Assembly: GCF_002165375.2 (NCBI RefSeq)
Contig: NZ_CP032133.1
Location: forward strand, 1 to 64,000
From: Acinetobacter chinensis
GTDB taxonomy: Bacteria > Pseudomonadota > Gammaproteobacteria > Pseudomonadales > Moraxellaceae
DNA length: 64,000 nucleotides
Direction of reading: 5' to 3'
A model generated the notes under the pieces. It did not search any database, had not been told where the DNA came from, and saw nothing but the letters and a program-made list of their open reading frames with translations. Both the position numbers and the translations under genes were made by a program. Of this stretch, positions 34,180-42,699 are shown in pieces. Within the stretch, counting starts at the first letter, position 1. Each line of letters starts with the position of its first letter.

Positions 34180-34299
34180 AAAATACTCCATATATTGATG
34201 TTTATAACATCATTTGAGGAGCAGAATATCACTTATAGGAGTTGTTCAAATTTACGGATCCATCTCTAAACAATGGCTTATTTTTGTTCAAAAGTCATA

Positions 34300-34335
34300 T
34301 TTTACCTCGGAGAAACCGGACATTTTTATTGGTGA
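34300..34335. repeat. Remnant resembling an IS1202-family end
   Basis: CGGAGAAACCGGACATTTTT here resembles the terminal GGAGAAACCGGACATTTCT of the complete IS1202-family element nearby (about 35820). It is probably a scar of an earlier, related insertion, lying between the ISAba3 remnant and the present element. Confidence 0.5.
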
Positions 34336-34370
34336 GAATATAGACACTTTAAATGGGTTCTAACACTCTC

Positions 34371-35852
34371 TGTTATTCCTAAGTAGAAATGTCCTACCTA
34401 ATAACCAAATAGAAATGTCCTATACAGACACTTCCAAGTCAAGCACAGGATTCAGATTTCGTTCTTTGATTACTGTTTTCTGTGCACGTCTGCTCGGCAT
34501 CTTTTGAGAACGATTGCGTTTGTTTTGCTGTTCTAATTCTTCGTGCTGTTGTTGAATATGATTGAGAACAGCACCTAAACGTTTATTCTCAACAACCTCT
34601 CGCTGGTTGAGCTGACTTAATTTATCGAAGATGCTGTAATTGATTTTTCTTCCTTGATGTTCAATGGCTACCGTGCCATCCGGGTATTCCAGAAACTCAA
34701 GATACTTGCCGATCAACCTTTTATTTTCTTCGGTATTTTCCAGTAAATATACGCATTTATCATAAGTAATCGTCAGGCTGTTCGTGACTCTGCGGGGTTC
34801 ACGCCAGGTAAAAACATCATCTAATTCTTCGGCTGTTTCAGTGACAGTCCGGTGTAGATCCTTGGGATTAAAGGCCATATTGGCAAATTTACGATTAAAT
34901 TGCTCGATAAAGCAGGGCAGCCAGGCATTCGCTTGCTCAATCGAATAGATGCCTTCCAGGCGCATTTCTTTAATCAGACGGTCCTGAAGCGTTCTATTCG
35001 CCCGTTCTACACGGCCTTTGGCTTGTGGTGAATTGGCGAAGATGATATCGATATTGAGGGTACTGAGTACGCGTCCAAACTGGGTAATCTTGGTGTCTTT
35101 CTTGCTGCTTTGATTCACCCTGAAGACTGAATGTTTATCACTGTAAAACGCCAACGGCTTACCATGCTGCTCAACATACAAACGTGTTGAAATCATATAG
35201 TCAAATGCTGATTCCGACTCACAGAAACGTAAATGCTGTAATTTTCCTGTGGCATCATCGATAAATACCAGCAGACAGCACTTAGCAGCGCGTCCTTCAA
35301 ACCAGTCATGGTGTGAGCCATCGATTTGAATCAGTTCACCATAACAATCTCGGTTATAACGAGGCTGATACGGGCGTTTCAGGCGCTTGGCGCGAGGAAT
35401 CCACAGATCGGCTGCAATCATCCAGGAACGCAGTGTTTCCACTGAAATATCGAATCCATGAACAGTGGTGAGCTTTTCATGCGCTAAAGTGGGTCCGAAA
35501 CCATGCAGTTGATCCGAAACAATATTGAGGCACTTGAGTCTGAGCTCTTCAGGAAGCCTGGAATTGCTGATTTGGCCACGTGCAGCATGTGCTAATGCAG
35601 CTGGGCCTTGAGCTTTGTATTTTTGCAATAAACGTCTGATCTGACGTTCTGAAATATGAAGTAGCTGAGCAGCTTGGGACTGGGTTATGCGTTGATCACA
35701 GATTTCTTGCAAGACCGACAATCGTTTAAGTTCTTTATCCGACATAGACACCAACATATCAAACCGTCCGCTAAGAAAATTGCAAAAGTGCATATTCTAA
35801 AAGCGGACATTTTTACTTTGGAGAAACCGGACATTTCTACTTGGGGCTTACA
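34371..35852 (-). mobile_element. IS1202-family (ISAjo2-like) element, copy 2, next to pdif 5
   Basis: A 1482-bp element bounded by TGTTATTCCTAAGTAG and (complement of) TGTAAGCCCCAAGTAG, with a 5-bp target duplication CTCTC (34366-34370 and 35853-35857). Its right end lies exactly 5 bp from the XerC arm of pdif site 5. That is the known target preference of ISAjo2-type members, which insert 5 bp from XerC sites. Confidence 0.92.
34420..35757 (-). CDS. IS1202-family transposase, copy 2
   Basis: Identical to the copy-1 product (HTH domains, then QIDGSHHDWFEG, FYSDKHSV and KGRVERANRT as the DDE residues). Intact. Confidence 0.88.
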   Translation of the reverse strand: MLVSMSDKELKRLSVLQEICDQRITQSQAAQLLHISERQIRRLLQKYKAQGPAALAHAARGQISNSRLPEELRLKCLNIVSDQLHGFGPTLAHEKLTTVHGFDISVETLRSWMIAADLWIPRAKRLKRPYQPRYNRDCYGELIQIDGSHHDWFEGRAAKCCLLVFIDDATGKLQHLRFCESESAFDYMISTRLYVEQHGKPLAFYSDKHSVFRVNQSSKKDTKITQFGRVLSTLNIDIIFANSPQAKGRVERANRTLQDRLIKEMRLEGIYSIEQANAWLPCFIEQFNRKFANMAFNPKDLHRTVTETAEELDDVFTWREPRRVTNSLTITYDKCVYLLENTEENKRLIGKYLEFLEYPDGTVAIEHQGRKINYSIFDKLSQLNQREVVENKRLGAVLNHIQQQHEELEQQNKRNRSQKMPSRRAQKTVIKERNLNPVLDLEVSV

Positions 35853-35857
35853 CTCTC

Positions 35858-35885
35858 GTTTCGTATAACAGCCATTATGTTAAAT
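35858..35885 (+). other. pdif site 5 (XerC|XerD orientation)
   Basis: GTTTCGTATAA, spacer CAGCCA, TTATGTTAAAT. Border between the blaOXA-58 module and the efflux module. The IS1202-family element is inserted 5 bp from its XerC side. Confidence 0.9.
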
Positions 35886-36041
35886 GAATGATAATTGACA
35901 TTTTGTTCATTAATACTGATATGCAACGAATTTTATTATATGTCACCCCTCAATTACAAATATAAATGACTGCTCGTCTAATCATCTCCATTACACAATT
36001 AAATGTTAAAATGCATAGCTACTTCATCTAAGATAAAATAT

Positions 36042-36770
36042 ATGTATCCAAATCTACAGCACAGCTTCGAAAACAGCGTCATTCTCGTTGTAGAAGATGA
36101 TTATGATATTGGTGACATTCTTGAAAAATACATAAAAAATGAAAACATGCAGGTCATCCGTGCATTGGATGGACAACAAGCTTTAGAGTGCCTAAAAGCC
36201 AACTCTATCGACCTGATTCTCCTTGATATTAAATTACCCAAACTAAATGGCTGGGAAATTCTACAAATCATCCGTCAAACAAGTCATTTACCTGTCATTA
36301 TGCTGACTGCCTTAGATGATCAAGTGAATAAGATCATGGGGCTAAAAATGGGTGCTGATGACTTTATTATTAAGCCATTTAACCCAAACGAAGTGATTGC
36401 ACGAATACAAGCCGTACTTAGACGAAGTACAAGCCAAAATATGGAAATAACTAATATTATTCGTTATAGAAATATTGAAATTAATCCAGATCATCATCAA
36501 GTTTACATTTCAAATGGTCAAAGAAATCAGTTGCTCAACCTTACGTTAACTGAGTATAAGATACTGTTTTTGATGGCAAAAACACCGAATAAAGTCTTTA
36601 CACGTAATGAATTGATCCAAAACTGTATGCCTGAAAGTGATGCTTTAGATCGCACTGTAGATAGCCATATCAGCAAATTACGCAAAAAACTTGAAGAAAA
36701 TGATGTAAATGGCTTATTAATCAATGTCCGTGGCGTGGGGTATCGCTTAGATCAAAATCATGAAATTTAA
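36042..36770 (+). CDS. adeR: AdeR-like response regulator
   Basis: A 242-aa OmpR/PhoB-type regulator. The receiver domain (1-125) has acidic-pocket residues VEDDYDIGD, the phospho-acceptor Asp in LILLDIKLPKLNGWE (about residue 62), MLTALDD and the conserved Lys in DFIIKPFNPNEV. The C-terminal winged helix carries LTLTEYKILFLM and RTVDSHISKLRKKLE. It closely resembles A. baumannii AdeR but with many substitutions, so it comes from a diverged adeRS. The likely start is MYPNLQHSF. It overlaps adeS by 11 bp. It probably binds the triple repeat at 43929-43961 and activates the adeAB-like operon. Confidence 0.9.
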   Translation: MYPNLQHSFENSVILVVEDDYDIGDILEKYIKNENMQVIRALDGQQALECLKANSIDLILLDIKLPKLNGWEILQIIRQTSHLPVIMLTALDDQVNKIMGLKMGADDFIIKPFNPNEVIARIQAVLRRSTSQNMEITNIIRYRNIEINPDHHQVYISNGQRNQLLNLTLTEYKILFLMAKTPNKVFTRNELIQNCMPESDALDRTVDSHISKLRKKLEENDVNGLLINVRGVGYRLDQNHEI

Positions 36771-37866
36771 CTTTTTTAAAAATTCTGTTGGAATTAACTT
36801 CCAGTTTATTATCATGATGAGCCTATTCAATTTAGGCATTACGCTGTTATCTTTCATGATTGGCTATTTTGTTTATAGCTGGGCGATAAAAATAGGTTTT
36901 CTAAATACACAAGTTATTAATTCAAATGAATTTTCAGTTACCTCCGTTGACTTTATCTGGCTGTTTTTAGTGCTATTAACAGGCTTTTTTCTTTCTACTA
37001 TCCTCGCCTTTAAATATGGAAAACGCTATACACAGCCAATTAGTGATTTAGCAGATGTTATTCAACAAATTCAACAAGGCAATTTAGCACTCAGAATTAA
37101 ACAGCCACATCATGATATTCCACATGAAATCAAGTCTCTTATTGAGAACTTCAATGAAATGGCAAACCAACTTGAAGTATCAGTTAAGAATTCAACTGTT
37201 TGGAATGCTGCAATTGCACATGAATTACGAACACCTGTGACAATATTACAAGGTCGCTTGCAAGGTATTGTCGATGGTATATTTATTGCCGATAAAGCTT
37301 TACACCTAAGCTTATTGAACCAAGTCGAAGGCTTATCTTACCTTGTGGAAGATTTACGGACACTGACACTTATTGAAAATAAACAATTACGATTAGAACT
37401 AGAAAAGACCAATTTAAAAAATAGTATTGAAAAATGTCTGCAGATGTTTAATGAACGGTTTCATGTTAAAGGTTTAACTATTGTTTTAAATTTGACGGAT
37501 AAATTGGTTTGCGTTGATATAAGAAGGATGGAACAGGTCTTTATTGCATTGTTCTCTAACTTTCTAAGATATTCGAATGCTGGAAAAATAAATATTACAT
37601 CTGTAACCACAGCAGAACATTGGGTATTGACGTTTGAAGATGAAGGTCCTGGTATTGATGAATCGCATCTTAAACACCTGTTCAAACCCTTCTATCGACT
37701 GGAAGACTCTAGATCATGTCTAGATGGCGGTACTGGATTAGGCTTGGCAGTGATTGATGCAATTATTGAAGCACACCAAGGTCATATTTATTATTCTAAA
37801 TCCAAAAACTTAGGTGGCAGCTGTTTTACTATTCAACTAAATCGTAAGACATCAACTCATTTATAA
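36760..37866 (+). CDS. adeS: AdeS-like sensor histidine kinase
   Basis: A 368-aa inner-membrane kinase. It has two membrane helices (about 14-40 and 66-86) around a short periplasmic loop, then a HAMP domain (KRYTQPISDLADVIQQIQQGN). The HisKA phospho-acceptor lies in NAAIAHELRTPVTILQGR (about His 150). The HATPase boxes are FSNFLRYS (N), FEDEGPGIDESHL (G1) and GGTGLGLAVIDAI (G2). It is the partner of the overlapping adeR. In A. baumannii, point mutations around the HisKA/HAMP region raise AdeABC expression. Confidence 0.9.
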   Translation: MKFNFFKNSVGINFQFIIMMSLFNLGITLLSFMIGYFVYSWAIKIGFLNTQVINSNEFSVTSVDFIWLFLVLLTGFFLSTILAFKYGKRYTQPISDLADVIQQIQQGNLALRIKQPHHDIPHEIKSLIENFNEMANQLEVSVKNSTVWNAAIAHELRTPVTILQGRLQGIVDGIFIADKALHLSLLNQVEGLSYLVEDLRTLTLIENKQLRLELEKTNLKNSIEKCLQMFNERFHVKGLTIVLNLTDKLVCVDIRRMEQVFIALFSNFLRYSNAGKINITSVTTAEHWVLTFEDEGPGIDESHLKHLFKPFYRLEDSRSCLDGGTGLGLAVIDAIIEAHQGHIYYSKSKNLGGSCFTIQLNRKTSTHL

Positions 37867-37869
37867 TGT

Positions 37870-37937
37870 GTTAAGTTCAGATTAATACGGCTTAATTTAA
37901 ACCATAAATTTAAGATAAATTGATGTCTGAACTTAAC
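37870..37937. repeat. 12-bp inverted repeat between adeS and the MFS gene
   Basis: GTTAAGTTCAGA (37870-37881) and its exact complement (37926-37937) flank a 44-nt spacer, between the convergent adeS and MFS genes. The spacing is long for an intrinsic terminator, but the position suggests a transcription barrier or a structured 3' end. Confidence 0.45.
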
Positions 37938-37969
37938 CATTCTGTTTGATGATCCTCAAATAAATTTCA

Positions 37970-39484
37970 TCACAATGAATTCTCATCTCGATATTTAGCT
38001 AGCATAAAAAATACCACAATGGAGAGTATCCCGATGATAATCCCTGCTGTTAATAATAAATTAACATGAGCTGAACTGAAGGCAATTTTACCTGCGTTAA
38101 TCAATGCTGTACCTTGTTCAACGGGTAACTGGCTCGCCACTAAATAGGTATCACCAATCGAAAGTCTGGCTTTTTCTGCTAAAACAGCAGTTAAATCTGA
38201 CGGCACTTGAAGATGACTGCCAAATATATAGGCCATGAAAACACCAAATAAAGTAATACCTAGTCCTGTACCCAGTTCATAACCTGTACTTTCAAGTGAA
38301 CCTGCCGCACCGCCCTTTTCTGCAGGTACTGAGCCCATGATCGCAATGGATGAAGCTGTTAAACCAATACTCAGTGTTAATCCAATCGAAGCTAAAATAA
38401 AGGGAACGATGATTCCCGGATGATGAAAATCTGAATAACTCAAACTGACCAACGCAATTGCTGCCAATATTAATGACATGGTCGCAACCAGACGGAGTCC
38501 AAATTTATTGGATAAAAAACCAGCAATAGGCCCGCCAATAGCGGCCGCAACCATAATCGGAACCATAAAAAGACCGGCTTGCAGCGGTGTTAAACGAATG
38601 ACATATTGCAGCTCCATTGCCAAAGTTAACTCAACCCCTGCCAAAGCGCCTGCAGCAACCATTGCCATAATAATGCCGGCTAAAATAGCAGGACGTGAAA
38701 ATAGCGAAAGATCTAGCATCGGCTGAGGAGAATTCAGCTGTTTGCGTACAAATATGGTTAATAAGCCGATAGATAAAACGACCAAAGGCAAGACAATCAA
38801 CAACGACTGTTTACCGCCTAAGCCTGCTTTTAGTGCATATACAAACGAAATCAAACCGACAATCAGCAATAGCGCTTGACCAAATGCCCAATGTCCAGGG
38901 GTTATAGCTTCTTTTCGGGACAATAAGAAATAGCACATTGGTGCGACAACCAGCATGATTGGGACGTTAATCAGGAAAACTGAACCCCACCAGAAATATT
39001 CTAACAATCCCCCACCAATGAGCGGTCCAATGGCGGCACCGGCTGATCCGATTGTGCCCCAAATACCCAGCGCAATGGCACGTTCGCGACTGTCTTCGAA
39101 GGTTCTGCGAATAATACCCAATACACAGGGCATAATCATGGCACCGCCTAATGCTAATAAAGCACGTGCGGCAATCAGCATAGAAGCCGTTTGGGAAAAT
39201 GCCGCAAGGACTGAGGCAATTCCAAATATAACCAAGCCAATCAGCAGAATCTTACGATTGCCGACACGATCAGCCAAAGTTCCCATCGGAACTAAAAGTC
39301 CAGCCATAAGTAATGGATAAATATCAATAATCCATAAGACTTGGTTACTTGTGGCACTCAGCGATTGGGTTAATGAGGGAACCGCAACATGCAGTACAGT
39401 CATATCAATCACAATCGGCAGAAATGCAAGCACGACAGCGAGCAATATCCACCAGCGTTTCGGATCAAGATTGGTAGCTTTCAT
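37970..39484 (-). CDS. 14-TM MFS exporter (QacA/SmvA-like, DHA2)
   Basis: A 504-aa major-facilitator drug/proton antiporter. Family motifs are IVIDMTVLHVAVPSL (motif D1, first helix), LLVPMGTLADRVGNRKIL (motif A, loop 2-3) and ALGIWGTIGSAGAAIGPLIGG (antiporter motif C, helix 5). About 14 hydrophobic helices can be counted. The closest family I recognise is QacA/SmvA, which exports quaternary ammonium compounds, biguanides and dyes. It lies 113 bp after adeB on the same strand, where A. baumannii has the outer-membrane gene adeC, so it may be co-transcribed with adeAB. Confidence 0.85.
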   Translation of the reverse strand: MKATNLDPKRWWILLAVVLAFLPIVIDMTVLHVAVPSLTQSLSATSNQVLWIIDIYPLLMAGLLVPMGTLADRVGNRKILLIGLVIFGIASVLAAFSQTASMLIAARALLALGGAMIMPCVLGIIRRTFEDSRERAIALGIWGTIGSAGAAIGPLIGGGLLEYFWWGSVFLINVPIMLVVAPMCYFLLSRKEAITPGHWAFGQALLLIVGLISFVYALKAGLGGKQSLLIVLPLVVLSIGLLTIFVRKQLNSPQPMLDLSLFSRPAILAGIIMAMVAAGALAGVELTLAMELQYVIRLTPLQAGLFMVPIMVAAAIGGPIAGFLSNKFGLRLVATMSLILAAIALVSLSYSDFHHPGIIVPFILASIGLTLSIGLTASSIAIMGSVPAEKGGAAGSLESTGYELGTGLGITLFGVFMAYIFGSHLQVPSDLTAVLAEKARLSIGDTYLVASQLPVEQGTALINAGKIAFSSAHVNLLLTAGIIIGILSIVVFFMLAKYRDENSL

Positions 39485-39597
39485 GATTAAACCTATATTG
39501 ATGGTTTATTAAATCAATTCTGAAATAAAGATGTAAATGAAAGATTTGTTGTGGGCTAAACTCGTTAACCCACAGCTTTTATTCTCAGTTTTGATGC

Positions 39598-42500
39598 TTA
39601 ATGTGCCGCTTTACGTTTCGAGAATTTCTCAACCATGCTCATGACGACAATAAAGAAAATCGGTACAAAAATAACAGCTAGAATTGTTGCGCTGATCATG
39701 CCGCCAAAGACGCCTGTACCAATCGCTTTTTGAGTTTCAGAACTAGCGCCACTGGCAATGACTAAAGGAATAACGCCACAGGTAAATGCCAAAGATGTCA
39801 TTAGGATTGGACGTAAGCGCAATTTAGCGGCTGCAACGGTTGCCTCCACTAAACCCATTCCTTCTTCTCTTAGTGCTTTTGCAAACTCAACAATCAAAAT
39901 AGCATTCTTTGCAGATAGACCAATAATCGTGATCATGCCGACCTTAAAGAAAATATCATTTGGCATACCACGTAACATTACTGCTAAAAAGGCGCCAATC
40001 AACCCTAGAGGGACAACTAGCATCACAGAGAATGGAATTGACCAGCTTTCATAAAGCGCTGCCAAGACAAGGAAAACGACTAACATCGACAACAGTAATA
40101 AAAACAAGGTTTGTGATTCCGACTGTTTTTCTTCTAGAGAAATCCCAGTCCACTCATAACCCACACCTTTCGGAAGTTGTTCAATCAAATTTTCCATCTC
40201 AGTCATGGCTTGTCCTGAAGATATACCTGCTGCTGGACTGCCAGAAATACTCAATGATGGACGACCGTTGTAACGATTGTATTGTTGTGGGGAATGTTGC
40301 CAAATTGGAGTAATTATTTCAGACATTGAAACCAATTTACCGCTTTGACTGTTCACCTTAATCTGAAGAATATCTTCAATACTCATGCGTGATTTGGCAT
40401 CAAGTTGCACAATGACTTGCTGCATACGGTCATGATTTGGAAAATCATTGATATACATCGAACCCATTGAGGTTGAAATAATATCGGTCACATCACTGAA
40501 ATTAACACCTAATGCCTGCAATTTATCTCTATCAATTTTAAGCTGTACAGAACTGCCATCTGGCAAACCTTCAGGATAGACCTCCGCCACGATTTTACTT
40601 TGTGCTGCTAATGCTAAAAGCTGATCTTGTGCTTCTCTTAAAGCAGGCATGCCAATATTGCCACGATCTAATAATCTCAGTGAAAAACCAGATGAGTTAC
40701 CCAATTCATCAATTGCTGGTGGTAACACAGACATGGTTTGACCTTCTGAACTTTCAGCCATCGCTATATTGGCATTATTCACGACTTCTTGTGCCGTAAT
40801 AGTACGCTCTTCGAATGGCAATAGATTGGTAAAATACATCGCTGTATTCTGACCAGATCCACTAAAACCAAAACCTAAGACCGCCATATTGTCTTTAATC
40901 CCCGTTTCTTGGTCTAAATAATTTTGAAACTCAGCAACGACTTTACGGGTACGTTCTTGAGTTGCATCCGCAGGAAGTTGAATCGAAGTCATAAACCACC
41001 CCTGATCTTCTTCTGGCATAAACGCAGTCGGAACGTGTTTAAAACTAAAAATCAGCACAATGACAATGCCTAAGAAACATAACATTGCGAGGGTTTTATG
41101 TTTAATTACTTTAAATAAACTGCGTTCATAGCGATTGTTCAGCTTCTCAAAACTGCGATCAAACGATGCAAAAACACCCTTTTTCTGATGGTCTTGATCA
41201 ATCGGTTTTAACATCGTTGCACATAACGCAGGGGTTAATGTCAGTGCAAGGAAAGCTGAGAATAAAATTGAAACCGACATGGTAATGGTGAACTGACGAT
41301 AGATAATCCCCACTGAGCCTGACGCCAATGCCATCGGCAAGAATACAGCGGCTAACACTAAGGTGATGCCAATAATCGGATTGGTAATTTCCTTCATGGC
41401 TTTAGATGTGGCTTCAACTGGAGATAAGCCTTCTGTCGCCATAATGCGTTCAACATTCTCAATGACCACAATCGCATCATCGACAATAATCCCGATCGCA
41501 AGCACCATACCGAACATGGTCAGCACATTAATCGAAAAACCAGCAAGCAGCATGACTGAGAATGTGCCAAGCAATGCAATCGGTGCAACAATCGCCGGAA
41601 TTAAGGTGTATCGAACATTGTGTAAAAAGATAAACATGACAATAAAAACTAATGCCATAGCTTCAAGCAATGTCATGATTACTTTTTCAATCGAGATTTT
41701 TACAAAAGGTGCAGTGTCGTAAGGTATAGAGAATTTCATACCATCAGGCAGTGCTGAACCTAACTGTTCAATTTTCGCTTTAACACCTTCTGCAGTCTTG
41801 ACAGCGTTGGCACCAGGACTCATTTGTATCGCCACAGCTGTAGAGGCTTTGCCATTTTCTAAAATCGCAAAGTTATACATCTGTGCCCCGATTTCGACAC
41901 GAGCGACATCCGACAGTCGAACATTGGCGCCATTTTGTTGAGCACGTAAACTAATTTTCTTGAATTGCTCTACAGTTTCTAATTGACCTTGAGCAGTTAA
42001 AGGAATAGTAATTTGTTGCCCCGTCAAAGCAGGAACATCACCAATACGACCTGGTGATATCGGCAAGTTTTGGTTTTGGATGGCTGTATTCACATCTTGA
42101 ATACTCAATCCATAAGAAACCAAACGATCTGGATCGACCCAAATCCGCATGGCTTTTTCAGCACCAAAATTTTGGACTTTACCAACACCGTCAACCCGCT
42201 TTAATTCTTCAATCACATAGCGAGTCATATAGTCACTGACATCAATTTCACTATATTTGCCATTCGGTGAACTTAAGCCCACCATCATTAAAAAACCAGA
42301 CGACGCAGCATCGACCATCAGCCCTTGTTGTCGCACTGTTTGAGGTAAGCGTGACTCAATGGCTTTAATTTTGTTTTGCACATCAATTTGTGCAAGTTCT
42401 ACATCTGTACCTGGTTTAAATGTTGCGGTGATTGTTGCTGTTCCAGAACTATCTGAACTTGAACTGTAATAAAGTAAGTTTTTGACACCTGACATTTCCC

Positions 42501-42699
42501 GCTCAATCAAGGTCACAACACTATCATTCAATGTTTTTGGCGTAGCACCTGGATAGATTGCCGTAATACTAATCTGTGGTGGCGCAACACTTGGGAATCG
42601 TGCAATAGGTAACTTGGGGATGCTTAGTACACCCAACAGAATAATAAATAAAGCAATCACCCATGCAAAAATAGGACGCCTAATGAAAAATTGGGACAT
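39598..42699 (-). CDS. adeB: AdeB-like RND multidrug transporter
   Basis: A 1033-aa inner-membrane RND (HAE1) pump. The opening MSQFFIRRPIFAWVIA and the proton-relay helices are clear: IGIIVDDAIVVIENVERI (the Asp-Asp pair near residues 407-408) and IGLSAKNAILIVEFAK (Lys near 930). Twelve membrane helices and two large periplasmic loops give the full length expected. It is similar to A. baumannii AdeB throughout but clearly not identical. It works with the membrane-fusion protein encoded just upstream and must borrow an outer-membrane channel, since none is encoded here. Confidence 0.93.
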   Translation of the reverse strand: MSQFFIRRPIFAWVIALFIILLGVLSIPKLPIARFPSVAPPQISITAIYPGATPKTLNDSVVTLIEREMSGVKNLLYYSSSSDSSGTATITATFKPGTDVELAQIDVQNKIKAIESRLPQTVRQQGLMVDAASSGFLMMVGLSSPNGKYSEIDVSDYMTRYVIEELKRVDGVGKVQNFGAEKAMRIWVDPDRLVSYGLSIQDVNTAIQNQNLPISPGRIGDVPALTGQQITIPLTAQGQLETVEQFKKISLRAQQNGANVRLSDVARVEIGAQMYNFAILENGKASTAVAIQMSPGANAVKTAEGVKAKIEQLGSALPDGMKFSIPYDTAPFVKISIEKVIMTLLEAMALVFIVMFIFLHNVRYTLIPAIVAPIALLGTFSVMLLAGFSINVLTMFGMVLAIGIIVDDAIVVIENVERIMATEGLSPVEATSKAMKEITNPIIGITLVLAAVFLPMALASGSVGIIYRQFTITMSVSILFSAFLALTLTPALCATMLKPIDQDHQKKGVFASFDRSFEKLNNRYERSLFKVIKHKTLAMLCFLGIVIVLIFSFKHVPTAFMPEEDQGWFMTSIQLPADATQERTRKVVAEFQNYLDQETGIKDNMAVLGFGFSGSGQNTAMYFTNLLPFEERTITAQEVVNNANIAMAESSEGQTMSVLPPAIDELGNSSGFSLRLLDRGNIGMPALREAQDQLLALAAQSKIVAEVYPEGLPDGSSVQLKIDRDKLQALGVNFSDVTDIISTSMGSMYINDFPNHDRMQQVIVQLDAKSRMSIEDILQIKVNSQSGKLVSMSEIITPIWQHSPQQYNRYNGRPSLSISGSPAAGISSGQAMTEMENLIEQLPKGVGYEWTGISLEEKQSESQTLFLLLLSMLVVFLVLAALYESWSIPFSVMLVVPLGLIGAFLAVMLRGMPNDIFFKVGMITIIGLSAKNAILIVEFAKALREEGMGLVEATVAAAKLRLRPILMTSLAFTCGVIPLVIASGASSETQKAIGTGVFGGMISATILAVIFVPIFFIVVMSMVEKFSKRKAAH

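Larger units (their letters stand above)
32986..34267 (-). mobile_element. IS3-family element A, copy 2, 1282 bp
   Basis: Same ends and length as copy 1. A 4-bp target duplication AAAC lies at 32982-32985 and 34268-34271. It is inserted in the ISAba3 remnant upstream of blaOXA-58. Protein products are identical to copy 1, so one copy probably seeded the other recently. Confidence 0.9.
32571..34283 (+). mobile_element. Truncated ISAba3 upstream of blaOXA-58, interrupted by IS3 element A
   Basis: The left end GGTAGTGTTTCAAAAAG at 32571 is followed by the ISAba3 sequence to 32985. IS3 element A (32986-34267) comes next. After the AAAC duplication only about 12 more ISAba3 bases follow, to about 34283, where homology to the other copy stops. 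About 427 of 794 bp remain. Confidence 0.85.

Noticed and set aside
38955..39320. 121-codon frame opposite the MFS gene
   Set aside because: A shadow frame of the well-supported MFS exporter; Pro/Ala/Ile-rich as expected for antisense of membrane-protein codons.
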